Part shown: in pieces, positions 35,380-45,089 of the stretch
Layout of the letters: each line of letters opens with the position of its first letter
Numbering within the stretch: position 1 is the stretch's first letter
Assembly (NCBI RefSeq): GCF_039529775.1
Contig: NZ_BAAANL010000005.1
Coordinates: 248,001-312,000 of the forward strand
Direction of reading: 5' to 3'
Length of the DNA stretch: 64,000 nt
Origin: Myceligenerans crystallogenes
Lineage (GTDB): Bacteria; Actinomycetota; Actinomycetes; Actinomycetales; Cellulomonadaceae
Notes under the pieces: model-generated
Seen by the model: the letters and a program-made list of their open reading frames with translations, nothing else
Databases searched by the model: none
Told to the model about the DNA's origin: nothing
Program-made: the position numbers and the translations under genes

Positions 35380-37014
35380 TCAGCGGGTCGGGTCCGGGGC
35401 GAGTTCCGCCGCGACCTGCGGGAGCAGGCGGTCGTCGAACCCGAACATCGCCTGGTTCTCCCAGGCGTTGCCCGAGGACGGGTCCTCCGGGTCCCAGCCG
35501 TTGCCCGCGACCGCGGTCCACGCGGGCTCCCACCAGACGACGCCGAGGCCGCGGCCGCCGGGTGCGGCCGCCGTCACGTCCTGGACCGCGCGGAACCACG
35601 CCGCCTGTCCCGCCGGGGTCGCGGGATAGCCGGCGACCAGCTCGCCCGACGTGTTGACGACGTTCTCCCAGGCAGGGGCGTCGTCAGCCAGCGTGAACGG
35701 GTAGGCGGTCTCCACCACCACGACGTCACGCTGATACCTGGCGGACAGCGTCGAGATCGCGTGCTGCAGGTCGCCCAGCGAACCGTGCCAGTAGCCGTAG
35801 TAGCTGAGGCCGATGAGGTCGAACGGGACGTCGCGTGCCGTGACCTCGTCGAACCACCAGGTCAGCCCGCCGATCCCGTTGTTGATGTTGGTCAGGTGCA
35901 GGATCGTCCTCGCCTGCGGGAAGACCTCCTTGGAGGCGTTGTGGCCCGCCGTGAGGAACCGGGCCAGGTTGTCCCACTGCGCCCCCGGGACGCCGTCGTC
36001 CGGGTCGACGTCCCAGGTCTGGCCGTGCGGCCACATCATGCCCGGGTTGATCTCGTTGCCGATCTGCACGTAGTCGACACTCACCCCGGCGTCGCGCACG
36101 GCGGTCAGGACGTCCCGGGTGTGATCCGCCAGCAGCCCGGCCATCTCCGCGGGGGCCGCGTCCGCCCAGGCTGCCGGGGTGCCCTGGGCGCCGGGATCGG
36201 TCCAGCGGTCCGAGTAGTGGAAGTCGATCATGACGGCCATCCCGGCCGTCTCGGCGCGCCGGGCCATGGCAGCGACCTGGGTCGCCGTGTTGTACCCGTC
36301 GGCCGGGTCCACCCAGACCTTGAGCCGGGCCAGGTTCATCCCCTTGCTCGCGAGCAGTTCGACCGGGTCGGCCACGGTGCCGTTCGCGTCACGGTAGACG
36401 GCGCCGAAGTCCTCGTTCTTCGCGACGCCCGACAGGTCGCCGCCGCGGATCCCGCGTGTCGCCTGCCCGCGCACCAGTTCGACGTCGTCGACGTTCACCC
36501 AGGCACCCGCGGGGCCGTCGGTCGCCACGGACACCGTGCAGGTGCCACCGGGCGAGTACGCCGAGACCGACAGGCGCACCCACGAGTCGTCCGCCTCCGT
36601 CATCGGCACCCCCGTGGACGCCGCCTCGGCGCGGCCGTTGCCGCACCACAGCCACAGGTCCGTCGCGCCGAGCCCGCCGCCCGCCCGCACCATCGCGCCG
36701 GCGGTCCACCAGCCCGACAGCACCGTGACCCGCTGGCTCGTGGTCACGGAGAACTCGCGGTCCGCCCAGTGCGTGAGCCGGTTCGCGGACGACGTGCCGC
36801 CCGCCTCCGTCTTCGCGGCCGCGGCGCCGCCGGCGGGCGAGGTGATCGTCCAGCCCGCCAGCCCGTTCTCGAAGCCGGGGTTGGTGAGGGCGACCACGTT
36901 CCGCGCGACGGCCTCGGCCCGGGGCGCGCGCTCGGCGGTCACCGCGGCAGCCGCGCCCGCGGGCAGGGCCAGGGCCAGCACGGCCAGTGATGTCAGTACT
37001 CGTCTCCTACGCAT
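35380..37014 (-). CDS. ganB: Secreted GH53 arabinogalactan endo-beta-1,4-galactanase
   Basis: The 544-residue protein has a signal peptide and an N-terminal carbohydrate-binding-like beta domain (VALTNPGFENGLAGWTI to VDDVELVRG, about residues 40-185; CBM61-like). The GH53 barrel follows: GIRGGDLSGVAKNEDFGAVYRDANG, NLARLKVWVDP, MIDFHYSDRWTDPGAQ, YVQIGNEINPGMMWP (acid/base Glu) and VVVVETAYPF (nucleophile Glu). It cuts beta-1,4-galactan side chains of pectin outside the cell. AAGGAGGACGT precedes ATG 37014. It lies downstream of the GH42 gene on the same strand. Confidence 0.93.
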   Translation of the reverse strand: MRRRRVLTSLAVLALALPAGAAAAVTAERAPRAEAVARNVVALTNPGFENGLAGWTITSPAGGAAAAKTEAGGTSSANRLTHWADREFSVTTSQRVTVLSGWWTAGAMVRAGGGLGATDLWLWCGNGRAEAASTGVPMTEADDSWVRLSVSAYSPGGTCTVSVATDGPAGAWVNVDDVELVRGQATRGIRGGDLSGVAKNEDFGAVYRDANGTVADPVELLASKGMNLARLKVWVDPADGYNTATQVAAMARRAETAGMAVMIDFHYSDRWTDPGAQGTPAAWADAAPAEMAGLLADHTRDVLTAVRDAGVSVDYVQIGNEINPGMMWPHGQTWDVDPDDGVPGAQWDNLARFLTAGHNASKEVFPQARTILHLTNINNGIGGLTWWFDEVTARDVPFDLIGLSYYGYWHGSLGDLQHAISTLSARYQRDVVVVETAYPFTLADDAPAWENVVNTSGELVAGYPATPAGQAAWFRAVQDVTAAAPGGRGLGVVWWEPAWTAVAGNGWDPEDPSSGNAWENQAMFGFDDRLLPQVAAELAPDPTR

Positions 37015-37153
37015 ACGTCCTCCTTGACGTCGTGTCTCTCGTCCGTACCGGGACCGGCGGATCTCGCGGGTTCGGATGGCCCGCCAGGTTCCGCCGGTAC
37101 CGGGTCCGGTCATGCGACTTCGGTGGTGCTGCCCGTCGGTGCTGGTGTCGCGG

Positions 37154-39211
37154 TCAGCGCTCCTGGCGCAGCACCCGCACCGCCCCCGCCGGGACGATCA
37201 CGCCCGGATCGACCGTGCCCCCGGCCAGCAGATCGGTGGCCGAACCGCCGAGCGGCAGCTTGGCGTCGGCGGCGCCGTGGTTGATCGCGATCACGTAGCC
37301 GGCCCCGTCACCGTGGCGTCGGATCACCTCCAGGTCCTCCGGGAGGCCGGACGGGGCCAGACCGGCGTCGGCGTACACGTCCGCCATCACGGTGGCGAGG
37401 GTCTCGACGTCGAAGCTCGTCGAGACGTACCAGCCGGTGCCTGCCCCGTACCGGTGCCGGGTGACGGCCGCGCCGCCCGGCTTGGGCCCGCCGGCATAGG
37501 TTCCGACGGTCTCGGCCCCCGCCGGCGTCAGGTCGTCGGCCCACACCGTCCCGGTGAGGTCCGCCGGAGTGTCCTGTCCGTGAGCGCCCTGGTACCTGAC
37601 GGTCAGGCGCTCGCCGGCCCGCAGCGGCAGGAACTCCTCGACGGTCACGCCGAGCGCGTCGCGCAGCGGGGCCAGGAACCCGCCCTCGTGGACCGCGTCG
37701 TTCTCGTCGACGATCGCCGAGAAGTACGAGACCAGGAGCGTGCCGCCGGCTTCCACGTACCGCGTCAGGTTCGCGGCGCCCTGGGCGGTGAGCAGGTAGG
37801 ACGCCGGCGCGACGACCAGCTTGTAGCCGCTGAGGTCGTGTTCCGGGCGCGCGAGGTCGACGGTGTGGCCGTCGCGCCAGAGGCGGTCGTAGAACGCGTC
37901 GACGCGCTCGCGGTGTCCGGCGGCCTCGCTGGGGCGCCATTCGAGGTCCTGGGCCCAGAACGACTCGGTGTCCCACAGGAGCGCGACGTCGGCGCGCACC
38001 CGGGAGCCGCGGAGCTCGGCGAGCTTGCCGAGGTCGGCGCCGAGCTCCATCACCTCGCGCCACACCCGGCTGGACGTGCCGGCGTGCGGCAGCATCGCCG
38101 AGTGGAACTTCTCCGCGCCCGAGCGGGAGGCGCGCCACTGGAAGAACATGATCGCGTCGGCGCCGCGGCCCAGGTGGGAGAAGGAGTTGCGGGCCATCTC
38201 GCCGGGACGCTTGGCCACGTTGCGGGGCTGCCAGTTCACGGCGGAGGTCGAGTGCTCCAGCAGCAGCCACGGCTTGCCCCCGGCGACCGACCGGGTGAGG
38301 TCGGCAGCGAGCGCCAGGCCGACCTCGGCGCGGGGGTCGGCGGCCGTCAGGTAGTGGTCGTTCGAGACGACGTCCACCTCGCGGGCCCACCGGAACAGGT
38401 CGGTGGACGGGCACGAGGCGGCCATGAAGTTGGTGGTCACCGGCACGTCGGAGTGCTCGCGGATCGCATCGCGCTCGGCCGTGAAGCAGGCCAGCAGCTG
38501 CGTGTCGGTGAAGCGCGCGAAGTCGAGCCGCTGTGCCGGGTTGACCGTCGTCGGCGCGGCGGCCGGGACCTGCACATGGTCCCACTCGCCGTAGACCTGG
38601 CCCCAGAAGGCCGTACCCCAGGCGGCGTTCAGCGCGTCGAGCGTGCCGTACCGCTCGCGCAGCCACCGGCGCCAGGCGCGCTCGGCGTGGACGGAGTAGT
38701 CGTCGGAGACCGGGGCGCCGTACTCGTTGTGCACGTGCCAGAGCGCCAGAGCGGGGTGCCGCCCGTAGCGCCTGGCGAGTTCGGTGGTGATCCGGACGGC
38801 CGCGCGGCGGTAGGCGGGCGCGCTCGGCGAGACCATGCCCCGGGAGCCGGGGCCCATCACGGTGCCGTCGCGGGTGACGACGCGGGTGTCCGGATGGGTG
38901 GCGTAGAACCAGGCGGGCGGTGCGGCCGTAGGGGTGCCGAGGTCGACGCGGATCCCGTTCGCGTGGAGCAGCTCGATGACGCGGTCGAGCCAGCCGAAGT
39001 CGAACTCGCCCTCGCGCGGTTCCAGCAGCGCCCAGCTGAAGATCCCGATGCTGACGAGGTTCACGCCCGCTTCTCGCATCAGGCGGACGTCCTCGGCCCA
39101 GACCTCCTCGGGCCACTGCTCGGGGTTGTAGTCGCCCCCGTAGCAGAGGGTTTCCGTTCCGGGCAGCCAGCCGTCGTAGGCGGGCCCGACGGGCGGGTGA
39201 CTCCAGGGCAT
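37154..39211 (-). CDS. ganA: GH42 beta-galactosidase, cytosolic
   Basis: The 685-residue enzyme has GH42 features: LCYGGDYNPEQWPEEVWAEDVRLMREAGVNLVSIGIFSWALLEP at the start, LALWHVHNEYG (acid/base Glu), PWLLLEHSTSAVNWQPRN (nucleophile Glu), then a trimerisation domain and C-terminal beta domain. It has no signal peptide, so it hydrolyses imported galacto-oligosaccharides. It is divergent from the galactan ABC importer and probably shares the palindromic operator at 39253-39264. GAGGAGAATCG precedes ATG 39211. Confidence 0.94.
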   Translation of the reverse strand: MPWSHPPVGPAYDGWLPGTETLCYGGDYNPEQWPEEVWAEDVRLMREAGVNLVSIGIFSWALLEPREGEFDFGWLDRVIELLHANGIRVDLGTPTAAPPAWFYATHPDTRVVTRDGTVMGPGSRGMVSPSAPAYRRAAVRITTELARRYGRHPALALWHVHNEYGAPVSDDYSVHAERAWRRWLRERYGTLDALNAAWGTAFWGQVYGEWDHVQVPAAAPTTVNPAQRLDFARFTDTQLLACFTAERDAIREHSDVPVTTNFMAASCPSTDLFRWAREVDVVSNDHYLTAADPRAEVGLALAADLTRSVAGGKPWLLLEHSTSAVNWQPRNVAKRPGEMARNSFSHLGRGADAIMFFQWRASRSGAEKFHSAMLPHAGTSSRVWREVMELGADLGKLAELRGSRVRADVALLWDTESFWAQDLEWRPSEAAGHRERVDAFYDRLWRDGHTVDLARPEHDLSGYKLVVAPASYLLTAQGAANLTRYVEAGGTLLVSYFSAIVDENDAVHEGGFLAPLRDALGVTVEEFLPLRAGERLTVRYQGAHGQDTPADLTGTVWADDLTPAGAETVGTYAGGPKPGGAAVTRHRYGAGTGWYVSTSFDVETLATVMADVYADAGLAPSGLPEDLEVIRRHGDGAGYVIAINHGAADAKLPLGGSATDLLAGGTVDPGVIVPAGAVRVLRQER

Positions 39212-39252
39212 CGATTCTCCTCGACACAGCGTCGTGCGGTCTCACCGGGACG

Positions 39253-39264
39253 GAACGATCGTTC
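39253..39264. promoter_or_regulatory. Palindrome GAACGATCGTTC, candidate LacI operator of the galactan locus
   Basis: A perfect 12-bp palindrome sits between the divergent GH42 gene (start 39211) and the binding-protein gene (start 39475), 42 bases from the GH42 start. A LacI gene lies at the end of the rightward operon. The rest of this 263-base gap shows no gene. Confidence 0.5.
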
Positions 39265-39474
39265 GGTCTGTGTACGGTCCCAGTCGTTCTGACCCACAGT
39301 TCACACCAGGATCGGGCAGGAACGCAAGCTCTCGCCGGAATCTGTGGACACCTTGCGCCGGCCGGACCCGGGCTCTACTGTGACCGTGCACAGCCGTACA
39401 CGGAAGAACTCACGCTGTCGTGAAACGGCCGGGCCCCAGCCCGTCCGCGCGATGGTCCTTGACGAGGAGGACAG

Positions 39475-40791
39475 ATGCGCCTGACCCCAGGCACCAGGAG
39501 GACCGGTGCGGTCTTCGCCGCCACCGCTCTGCTCGCCGCCGGTTGCTCCGGCTCCACCGCCGAGCAGCCCGGCGAACCGGCCGGCCCCGTCGAGCTCACG
39601 TTCTGGACGTGGGCCCCCGGCATCGAGAAGGTCGTCGACACCTGGAACGCCGAGAACCCCGGCATCCAGGTCACCGTGAACAAGCAGGACGGCGGCGAGG
39701 GCGCCGTGACGAAGCTGCTCACCGCGATCGAGGCGGGCTCCGGCGCGCCCGACGTCATGCAGGCCGAGTACCAGTCGATCCCGAACCTCGTCTCCAGCGA
39801 GGCGCTCGCGGACATCTCCGGCGAACTCGGCGAGGACACCGCCGGGCACTTCGCCGAGGGTGTCTGGACGGCGGTCACCCTCGGGACCGACGCGGTCTAC
39901 GCCGTGCCGCAGGACTCGGGCCCGATGCAGTTCTACTACCGCGCCGACATCTTCGAGGAGCACGGCCTCGAGGTCCCCGCCACCTGGGACGAGTACGCCG
40001 AGGTCGCCCGCGAACTGCACGAGAAGGACCCGGAGAAGTACCTCGGCACGTTCTCCGCCGCCGACCCCGGCTGGTTCGCCGGCCTCACCCAGCAGGCGGG
40101 CGCGTCCTGGTACGGGATCGAGGGCGAGGCCTGGTCGGTGAACGTCGACGGCCCGGAGGTCACGCGCGTGGCCGAGTACTGGGGCGAACTCGTCGAGGAG
40201 GGCGTCATCGACAACAAGCCGATGTACACCCCGGAGTGGAACCAGGGCCTGAACGACGGCACCCAGGTGGGCTGGCTGTCGGCGATCTGGGCGCCCGGCG
40301 TGCTCGCGGGGAACGCACCCGACACCGCCGGGAAGTGGGAGATGGCGCCGATGCCGCAGTGGGACGAGGGAACCGAGGCGACGGGCGCCTGGGGCGGCTC
40401 CGCGACAGCGGTCACCACCCAGTCGGAGCACCCGGCACAGGCCGCGCAGTTCATCGAGTGGCTGAACACCGACCCCGAGGCGGTCAAGGCCCTGGTGGAG
40501 GAGTCCGGCCTGTACCCCGCGGACATCCCCGGCTCCGAGGACGCGCTGTCCGCCCCGCCCGAGTTCTTCTCGAACCAGAAGGACTTCTACGAGATCGCCG
40601 CGCAGACCGCCAGGACCACGCAGCCGTTCGTCTACGGGCCGAACATCAACGTGGCGTACAGCGCCTACGAGGACGAGTTCGCCAAGGCGACCAAGGCGAA
40701 GGACGCCGGCGCCTTCACCGACGCGGTCACCGCGATCCAGCAGATCACGACGGACGACCTCGTGAACTCCGGATTCAGCGTCGCGGAGTGA
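39475..40791 (+). CDS. Sugar-binding lipoprotein of the galacto-oligosaccharide ABC importer
   Basis: The 438-residue protein has a lipoprotein signal with lipobox AAGC (VFAATALLAAGCSGS) and a family 1 solute-binding fold: LTFWTWAPGIEKVVDTWNAENPGIQVTV, GSGAPDVMQAEYQSIPNLV, VPQDSGPMQFYYRADIF, WLSAIWAPGVLAGN and WGGSATAVTTQSEHPAQAAQFIEWL. Context with GH42 and GH53 suggests galactan oligosaccharides as ligands, like GanS of Bacillus. GAGGAGGACAG precedes ATG 39475. Confidence 0.9.
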   Translation: MRLTPGTRRTGAVFAATALLAAGCSGSTAEQPGEPAGPVELTFWTWAPGIEKVVDTWNAENPGIQVTVNKQDGGEGAVTKLLTAIEAGSGAPDVMQAEYQSIPNLVSSEALADISGELGEDTAGHFAEGVWTAVTLGTDAVYAVPQDSGPMQFYYRADIFEEHGLEVPATWDEYAEVARELHEKDPEKYLGTFSAADPGWFAGLTQQAGASWYGIEGEAWSVNVDGPEVTRVAEYWGELVEEGVIDNKPMYTPEWNQGLNDGTQVGWLSAIWAPGVLAGNAPDTAGKWEMAPMPQWDEGTEATGAWGGSATAVTTQSEHPAQAAQFIEWLNTDPEAVKALVEESGLYPADIPGSEDALSAPPEFFSNQKDFYEIAAQTARTTQPFVYGPNINVAYSAYEDEFAKATKAKDAGAFTDAVTAIQQITTDDLVNSGFSVAE

Positions 40792-40793
40792 CG

Positions 40794-41861
40794 ATGACGG
40801 ACCCCACCCGAACCGACGCACCGCGCCGGCGGGCCCCCGAGGCACGCCGCCCGGCGCCGGCCGGCGTGCTCGAACTGCCGCCGGCCACCAGCACACGACG
40901 CGGCACCGCCCCCGGCCGCGGCCGCACCGGTGGCGCAGCCCCCGGCCGCGGCCGCACCGGCCCCCGCCGCCACGCCGCCCCCTGGCTGTTCCTGTCCCCC
41001 GCGATCGTCCTGTTCGCCGCGTTCCTCGCGGCGCCCATCGGGTACGCCGTGTACCTCAGCTTCCGCACCGAGAAGGTCAGCGGCCTGGGTCTCGGCGCGG
41101 GCTCCCGCCAGGAGGTATGGGCGGGCCTGGAGAACTACGGCTCCGCGCTGGCCGACAGCGAGTTCCTCGCCTCGGTCGGCCGTGTCGGGCTGTACGGACT
41201 GATCGTCGTGCCCGTCATGCTCGGCGCTGCGCTGCTGTTCGCCCTGCTGCTCGACGCCCGCCGGGCACGCGCCCGCAGGTTCAGCCGCATCGCGATCTTC
41301 CTGCCGTACGCCGTGCCCGCCGTGATCTCGTCCCTGCTCTGGGGCTTCCTGTACCTGCCGGAGGTCAGTCCGTTCTACTGGATCTTCGAGCGGTTCGGCT
41401 GGTCCGTGCCGTCGCTGTTCGAGTCGGACCTGGTGATGTTCGCCGTCGCGAACATCGCGATCTGGGCGGGGATCGGCTTCAACATGGTCGTGATCTACAC
41501 CGGGCTCAAGGCGATCCCGCAGGAGCTGTACGAGGCCGCCGAGCTCGACGGCGCCGGCCAGCTCGGCATCGCCTGGCGGATCAAGATCCCGATCGTGACG
41601 CCCTCGATCATCATGACCTTCGTGTTCTCGATGATCGCCACGCTCCAGGTCTTCGCCGAACCCACCACGCTGCGACCGCTGTCGAACGCCATCTCCAGCA
41701 CCTGGACGCCCCTGATGAAGGTGTACCGCGACGCGTTCACGCGCGGCGACCTGTACGCGGCCGCCGCGACGTCCGTGATCATCGCGGTGGCGACGTTCGT
41801 GATCTCGTTCGGGTTCCTGCGCCTCGTGCAGTCCCGGGCCTTCGCCTCGGAGGAACGATGA
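40794..41861 (+). CDS. Galacto-oligosaccharide ABC transporter permease (MalF-type)
   Basis: The 355-residue permease has a disordered N-terminus of about 60 residues containing two copies of APGRGRTGG-like sequence encoded by a short DNA duplication. Six membrane helices follow, with the EAA loop ELYEAAELDGAGQLGIAWRIKIPIVTPS. It starts three bases after the binding-protein stop and overlaps the next gene by four bases (ATGA). Confidence 0.9.
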   Translation: MTDPTRTDAPRRRAPEARRPAPAGVLELPPATSTRRGTAPGRGRTGGAAPGRGRTGPRRHAAPWLFLSPAIVLFAAFLAAPIGYAVYLSFRTEKVSGLGLGAGSRQEVWAGLENYGSALADSEFLASVGRVGLYGLIVVPVMLGAALLFALLLDARRARARRFSRIAIFLPYAVPAVISSLLWGFLYLPEVSPFYWIFERFGWSVPSLFESDLVMFAVANIAIWAGIGFNMVVIYTGLKAIPQELYEAAELDGAGQLGIAWRIKIPIVTPSIIMTFVFSMIATLQVFAEPTTLRPLSNAISSTWTPLMKVYRDAFTRGDLYAAAATSVIIAVATFVISFGFLRLVQSRAFASEER

Positions 41862-42760
41862 CCGCCGTGACCACCACCCCGGACGCCCTCGTCCCCGCCA
41901 CGCCCCCGCGCGCGCCGCGGCGCCCCGCGGGGGACCGCCCCAGTGCCGCGGCCACCGCGATCCTGCTGGCCGGGGCCCTGTACTGCCTGCTGCCCGTCGT
42001 CTGGGTCGTCCTGGCGGCGACGAAGAGCCCGGCCGAGCTGTTCTCCACCCTCACCTTCGTGCCCTCCGCCCACCTGGCCGACAACATCGCCGAGCTCTCC
42101 GCCTACCGGGACGGGGTCTTCTGGCGCTGGATGCTCAACACCGCCCTGTACGCCGGAGCAGGCGCGGCACTGTCCGTCGTCGTCTCCGCGCTGGCCGGAT
42201 ACGCCCTGGCGAAGTACTCCTTCCGCGGCAAGCGCGTGGTGTTCGACATCCTGCTCGCCGGGGTGCTCGTCCCGGGCGTCGTCCTCGCGATCCCGCAGTA
42301 CCTCCTGCTGGCGCAGGTGGAGCTGACGAACACGTACTGGTCCGTGCTCCTGCCCAGCATCATCAGCCCGTACGGCATCTACCTCGCCCGCATCTACGCG
42401 GCCGCGGCCGTACCGGACGACGTCGTCGAGGCCGCGCGCACCGACGGCGCCGGGGAGCTGCGCACGTTCGTGCAGATCGCGGCTCCCATGATGACGCCCG
42501 GGCTGGTGACCGTTTTCCTCTTCCAGTTTGTCGCCATCTGGAACAACTTTATGCTTCCCTACATCATGCTCGGCGACGACAAACTGTTCCCGCTCACCGT
42601 GGGACTCTCCGGACTGCTCAACCAGGGCGCATCGCAGCCCGCCATGTACACCCTCGTGGTGACCGGCGCGCTGCTGTCGATCGTGCCCCTGATCGCCCTG
42701 TTCCTGCTCCTGCAGCGGTTCTGGCAGGTCGACCTCGCCGCGGGGGCCGTCAAGGCGTGA
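41858..42760 (+). CDS. Galacto-oligosaccharide ABC transporter permease (MalG-type)
   Basis: The 300-residue permease has six membrane helices and the EAA loop DVVEAARTDGAGELRTFVQIAAPMMTPG. The C-terminus is FWQVDLAAGAVKA, like MalG/LacG proteins. It overlaps the upstream permease (ATGA) and the downstream LacI gene (GTGA) by four bases each, so all are translated from one mRNA. No ATPase gene is present; a shared MsiK-type ATPase is expected. Confidence 0.9.
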   Translation: MTAVTTTPDALVPATPPRAPRRPAGDRPSAAATAILLAGALYCLLPVVWVVLAATKSPAELFSTLTFVPSAHLADNIAELSAYRDGVFWRWMLNTALYAGAGAALSVVVSALAGYALAKYSFRGKRVVFDILLAGVLVPGVVLAIPQYLLLAQVELTNTYWSVLLPSIISPYGIYLARIYAAAAVPDDVVEAARTDGAGELRTFVQIAAPMMTPGLVTVFLFQFVAIWNNFMLPYIMLGDDKLFPLTVGLSGLLNQGASQPAMYTLVVTGALLSIVPLIALFLLLQRFWQVDLAAGAVKA

Positions 42761-43764
42761 GCACCGCGAACAAGAGACCCACTATCCGCGACGTCGCGGC
42801 CGCCGCGGGGGTGTCCCGCGGCACCGTGTCGCGCGTCCTCAACGGCGGCAAGTGGGTCTCCCCCGAGGCCCACCACGCCGTGGAGCGGGCGATCGTGGAG
42901 GTCGGGTACGTGGCCAACCAGCACGCCCGCTCGCTGGTCACGTCCCGGTCGAACTCGATCGCGTTCCTGCTCACCGAGCCGCAGCACCTGCTGTTCGAGG
43001 ACCCCAACTTCTCCGTGCTGCTGCGCGGGGTCGCCGAGGAGCTGTCCGGCCGGGAGATGCCGCTGCTGCTCATGGTCGCGGGCACCGCGGCCGAGCGGCG
43101 GCAGATCACCCGGTACGTCGCCGCCGGGCACGTGGACGGGGTTCTGCTCATCTCGTCGCACCGCGGCAACCCGATCGTCGCCGACCTGATCGACCACGAC
43201 GTCCCGGTCGTCGCGTGCGGCGTCCCCCTGGGGTTCGAGGGCAGGGTCGGGTACGTCGCGGCGGACGACAGATCCGGGGCGGTCACGATGACGCGCCACC
43301 TGCTCGACCGGGGACGCACCAGGATCGCGACCATCACGGGCCCGCTCGACACCCCGGGCGGCACCCTGCGCCTCGAGGGATACCGGCAGACACTGGGCGA
43401 GCGGTTCGACGAGTCCCTGGTCGCCACCGGCGACTACACCCGCGAGTCCGGCCGCCTGGCCATGACCGAGCTGCTGGAGCGGCGCCCCGACCTCGACGCG
43501 GTGTTCGTCGCCTCCGACCTCATGGCGGCCGGGGCCCTCGCCGCCCTGCAGGCCGCCGGCCGGAGCGTGCCCGGCGACGTCGCCGTGGGCGGGTTCGACG
43601 ACTCCGGCGTCGCCGCCGCGATGCACCCGGCCCTGACCACCATGCGCCAGCCGTTCGCCCGCATCAGCTCGGAGATGGTCCGGCTGCTCCACGAGGTGAT
43701 CAACGGCGAGGAGCCCGCGGGGATCACGCTCCCGACGTCGCTGGTGGAACGCGACTCAACCTGA
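42757..43764 (+). CDS. LacI-family regulator of the galactan locus
   Basis: The 335-residue protein begins RPTIRDVAAAAGVSRGTVSRVLNGGKWVS, the LacI helix-turn-helix, followed by the effector domain (LLLMVAGTAAERRQITRYVAAGHVDGVLLIS, DAVFVASDLMAAGALAALQ, VAVGGFDDSGVAAAMHPALTTMRQPF). Co-transcription with the importer means it controls its own level. GTG 42757 overlaps the permease stop. Its 3' end overlaps the convergent zur gene by nine bases. Confidence 0.92.
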   Translation: MSTANKRPTIRDVAAAAGVSRGTVSRVLNGGKWVSPEAHHAVERAIVEVGYVANQHARSLVTSRSNSIAFLLTEPQHLLFEDPNFSVLLRGVAEELSGREMPLLLMVAGTAAERRQITRYVAAGHVDGVLLISSHRGNPIVADLIDHDVPVVACGVPLGFEGRVGYVAADDRSGAVTMTRHLLDRGRTRIATITGPLDTPGGTLRLEGYRQTLGERFDESLVATGDYTRESGRLAMTELLERRPDLDAVFVASDLMAAGALAALQAAGRSVPGDVAVGGFDDSGVAAAMHPALTTMRQPFARISSEMVRLLHEVINGEEPAGITLPTSLVERDST

Positions 43765-44151
43765 GGCCGACCGGCAGTCCTTGCACGTCCCCCACAGCTC
43801 GATGGTGTGGTCGATGTCGGTGAAGTCGTGCGAGGCGCCCACCTTGGCGGCCCACGTCTCGACCGTCGGGCCGTCGATCTCGATCGTGCGGCGGCAGGAC
43901 CGGCACACCAGGTGGTGATGGTGCTCCACCCGCTCGCACCGCCGGTACAGCACCTCGCCGTCGGCGTTGCGCAGGTGATCCACCTCGTGGGTTTCCGCGA
44001 GGGTCTGGAGCGTGCGGTAGACCGTCGCCAGCCCGACCGAGTCGCCGCGCGCCCGCAGCATCTCGTGGAGCTGCTGCGCCGAGCGGAACTCGTCCTGCTC
44101 GTCGAGCACCTCGGCGACAGCGGCCCGCTGCCTGGTCATGCGAGTGGTCAC
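43756..44151 (-). CDS. zur: Fur-family zinc regulator (Zur)
   Basis: The 131-residue protein has the Fur winged helix (TRQRAAVAEVLDEQDEFRSAQQLHEMLRARGDSVGLATVYRTLQTLAE), the histidine-rich metal region RCERVEHHHHLVCRSC and a second CxxC (CKDC) that completes the structural zinc site. Location in the znu operon and the box at 46914-46928 support a zinc sensor. GTG 44151 was chosen because it forms a GTGA overlap with the znuB stop and has AGGAGGT six bases upstream. Confidence 0.92.
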   Translation of the reverse strand: MTTRMTRQRAAVAEVLDEQDEFRSAQQLHEMLRARGDSVGLATVYRTLQTLAETHEVDHLRNADGEVLYRRCERVEHHHHLVCRSCRRTIEIDGPTVETWAAKVGASHDFTDIDHTIELWGTCKDCRSASG

Positions 44152-45089
44152 GTGCACACCTCCTGGTCGGCGGCCTTCCGCTCGGCGGGCGGCAGCTCGA
44201 CGTCGTCGGGCAGATCAGGATGGGGATCCTGGGCCGGACGCCGTCGCGCCACGAGCGGGCGGACGGCGGCAGCCACAGCGTAGACCCCCACAGCCAGGAC
44301 GACGATGGTCGCGCCCGGCGACACGTCCTGGAAGTAGGTGATGGTCAGGCCCGTCACGCACACGACGACGCCGACCACGGACGCCGTCGTCATCGTCCGC
44401 GCGAACGAGTGCGTGAGCTGCTGGGCCACGGCCACCGGCACGATCATCAGCGCGCTGACCAGCAGCAGCCCCACCACCCGCATGGCGACGGTCACCGTGA
44501 GCGCCGCGACGATCGCGACCGCCGCGTTCAGGAGCCACACCGGCAGCCCGGAGGCGACGGCGAAGTCCTCGTCGTGGCTCACCGAGAACAGCGCGGCCCG
44601 CAGCCCCACCCCCACGGCGAGCACCACGACGGACAGCACCACGGTCAGCGCCAGGTCCGTGTCGGACACCGTGGAGATCGACCCGAACAGGTACTGCATG
44701 AGGTTCCCGTTGGAACCTCCGGCGATGCCGATCAGCAGCACGCCGCCGGCGATCCCCCCGTAGAACATGATGGCCAGCGCGAGATCGCCGGAGGTCCGCC
44801 CGCGCCGTCGCACCAGCTCGATCGCCAGCGCCCCGGCGACGGCGGCCACCACGGCACCCGGCACCGCCAGGGTGTCGGGGGCGACGCCGAGGGCGGCCCC
44901 GATGAGCCAGCCGAGCGCGACGCCGGTCAGCGCCACATGCCCGATCCCGTCACCGAGCAGCGACAGCCGGCGCTGCACCAGGTACGTCCCGACGACGGGC
45001 GCCGACGCGCCCACCAGGAGCGCGGCCAGCAGGGCGCGCTGCATGAACGGGTCGGTGAACATCCAGCCGAGTTCCGCGAGCGGGTTCAC
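44148..45089 (-). CDS. znuB: Zinc ABC transporter permease
   Basis: The 313-residue membrane protein has about eight or nine helices in the ZnuB/ABC-3 pattern: MQRALLAALLVGASAPVVGTYLVQRRLSLLGDGIGHVALTGVALG, IMFYGGIAGGVLLIG and MRVVGLLLVSALMIVPVAVAQ. It imports zinc with ZnuA and ZnuC. GTG 45089 overlaps the znuC stop by four bases. The C-terminal tail is charged and cytosolic. The reading frame is open upstream of 45089, but that region is antisense-frame sequence within znuC. Confidence 0.92.
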   Translation of the reverse strand: MNPLAELGWMFTDPFMQRALLAALLVGASAPVVGTYLVQRRLSLLGDGIGHVALTGVALGWLIGAALGVAPDTLAVPGAVVAAVAGALAIELVRRRGRTSGDLALAIMFYGGIAGGVLLIGIAGGSNGNLMQYLFGSISTVSDTDLALTVVLSVVVLAVGVGLRAALFSVSHDEDFAVASGLPVWLLNAAVAIVAALTVTVAMRVVGLLLVSALMIVPVAVAQQLTHSFARTMTTASVVGVVVCVTGLTITYFQDVSPGATIVVLAVGVYAVAAAVRPLVARRRPAQDPHPDLPDDVELPPAERKAADQEVCT

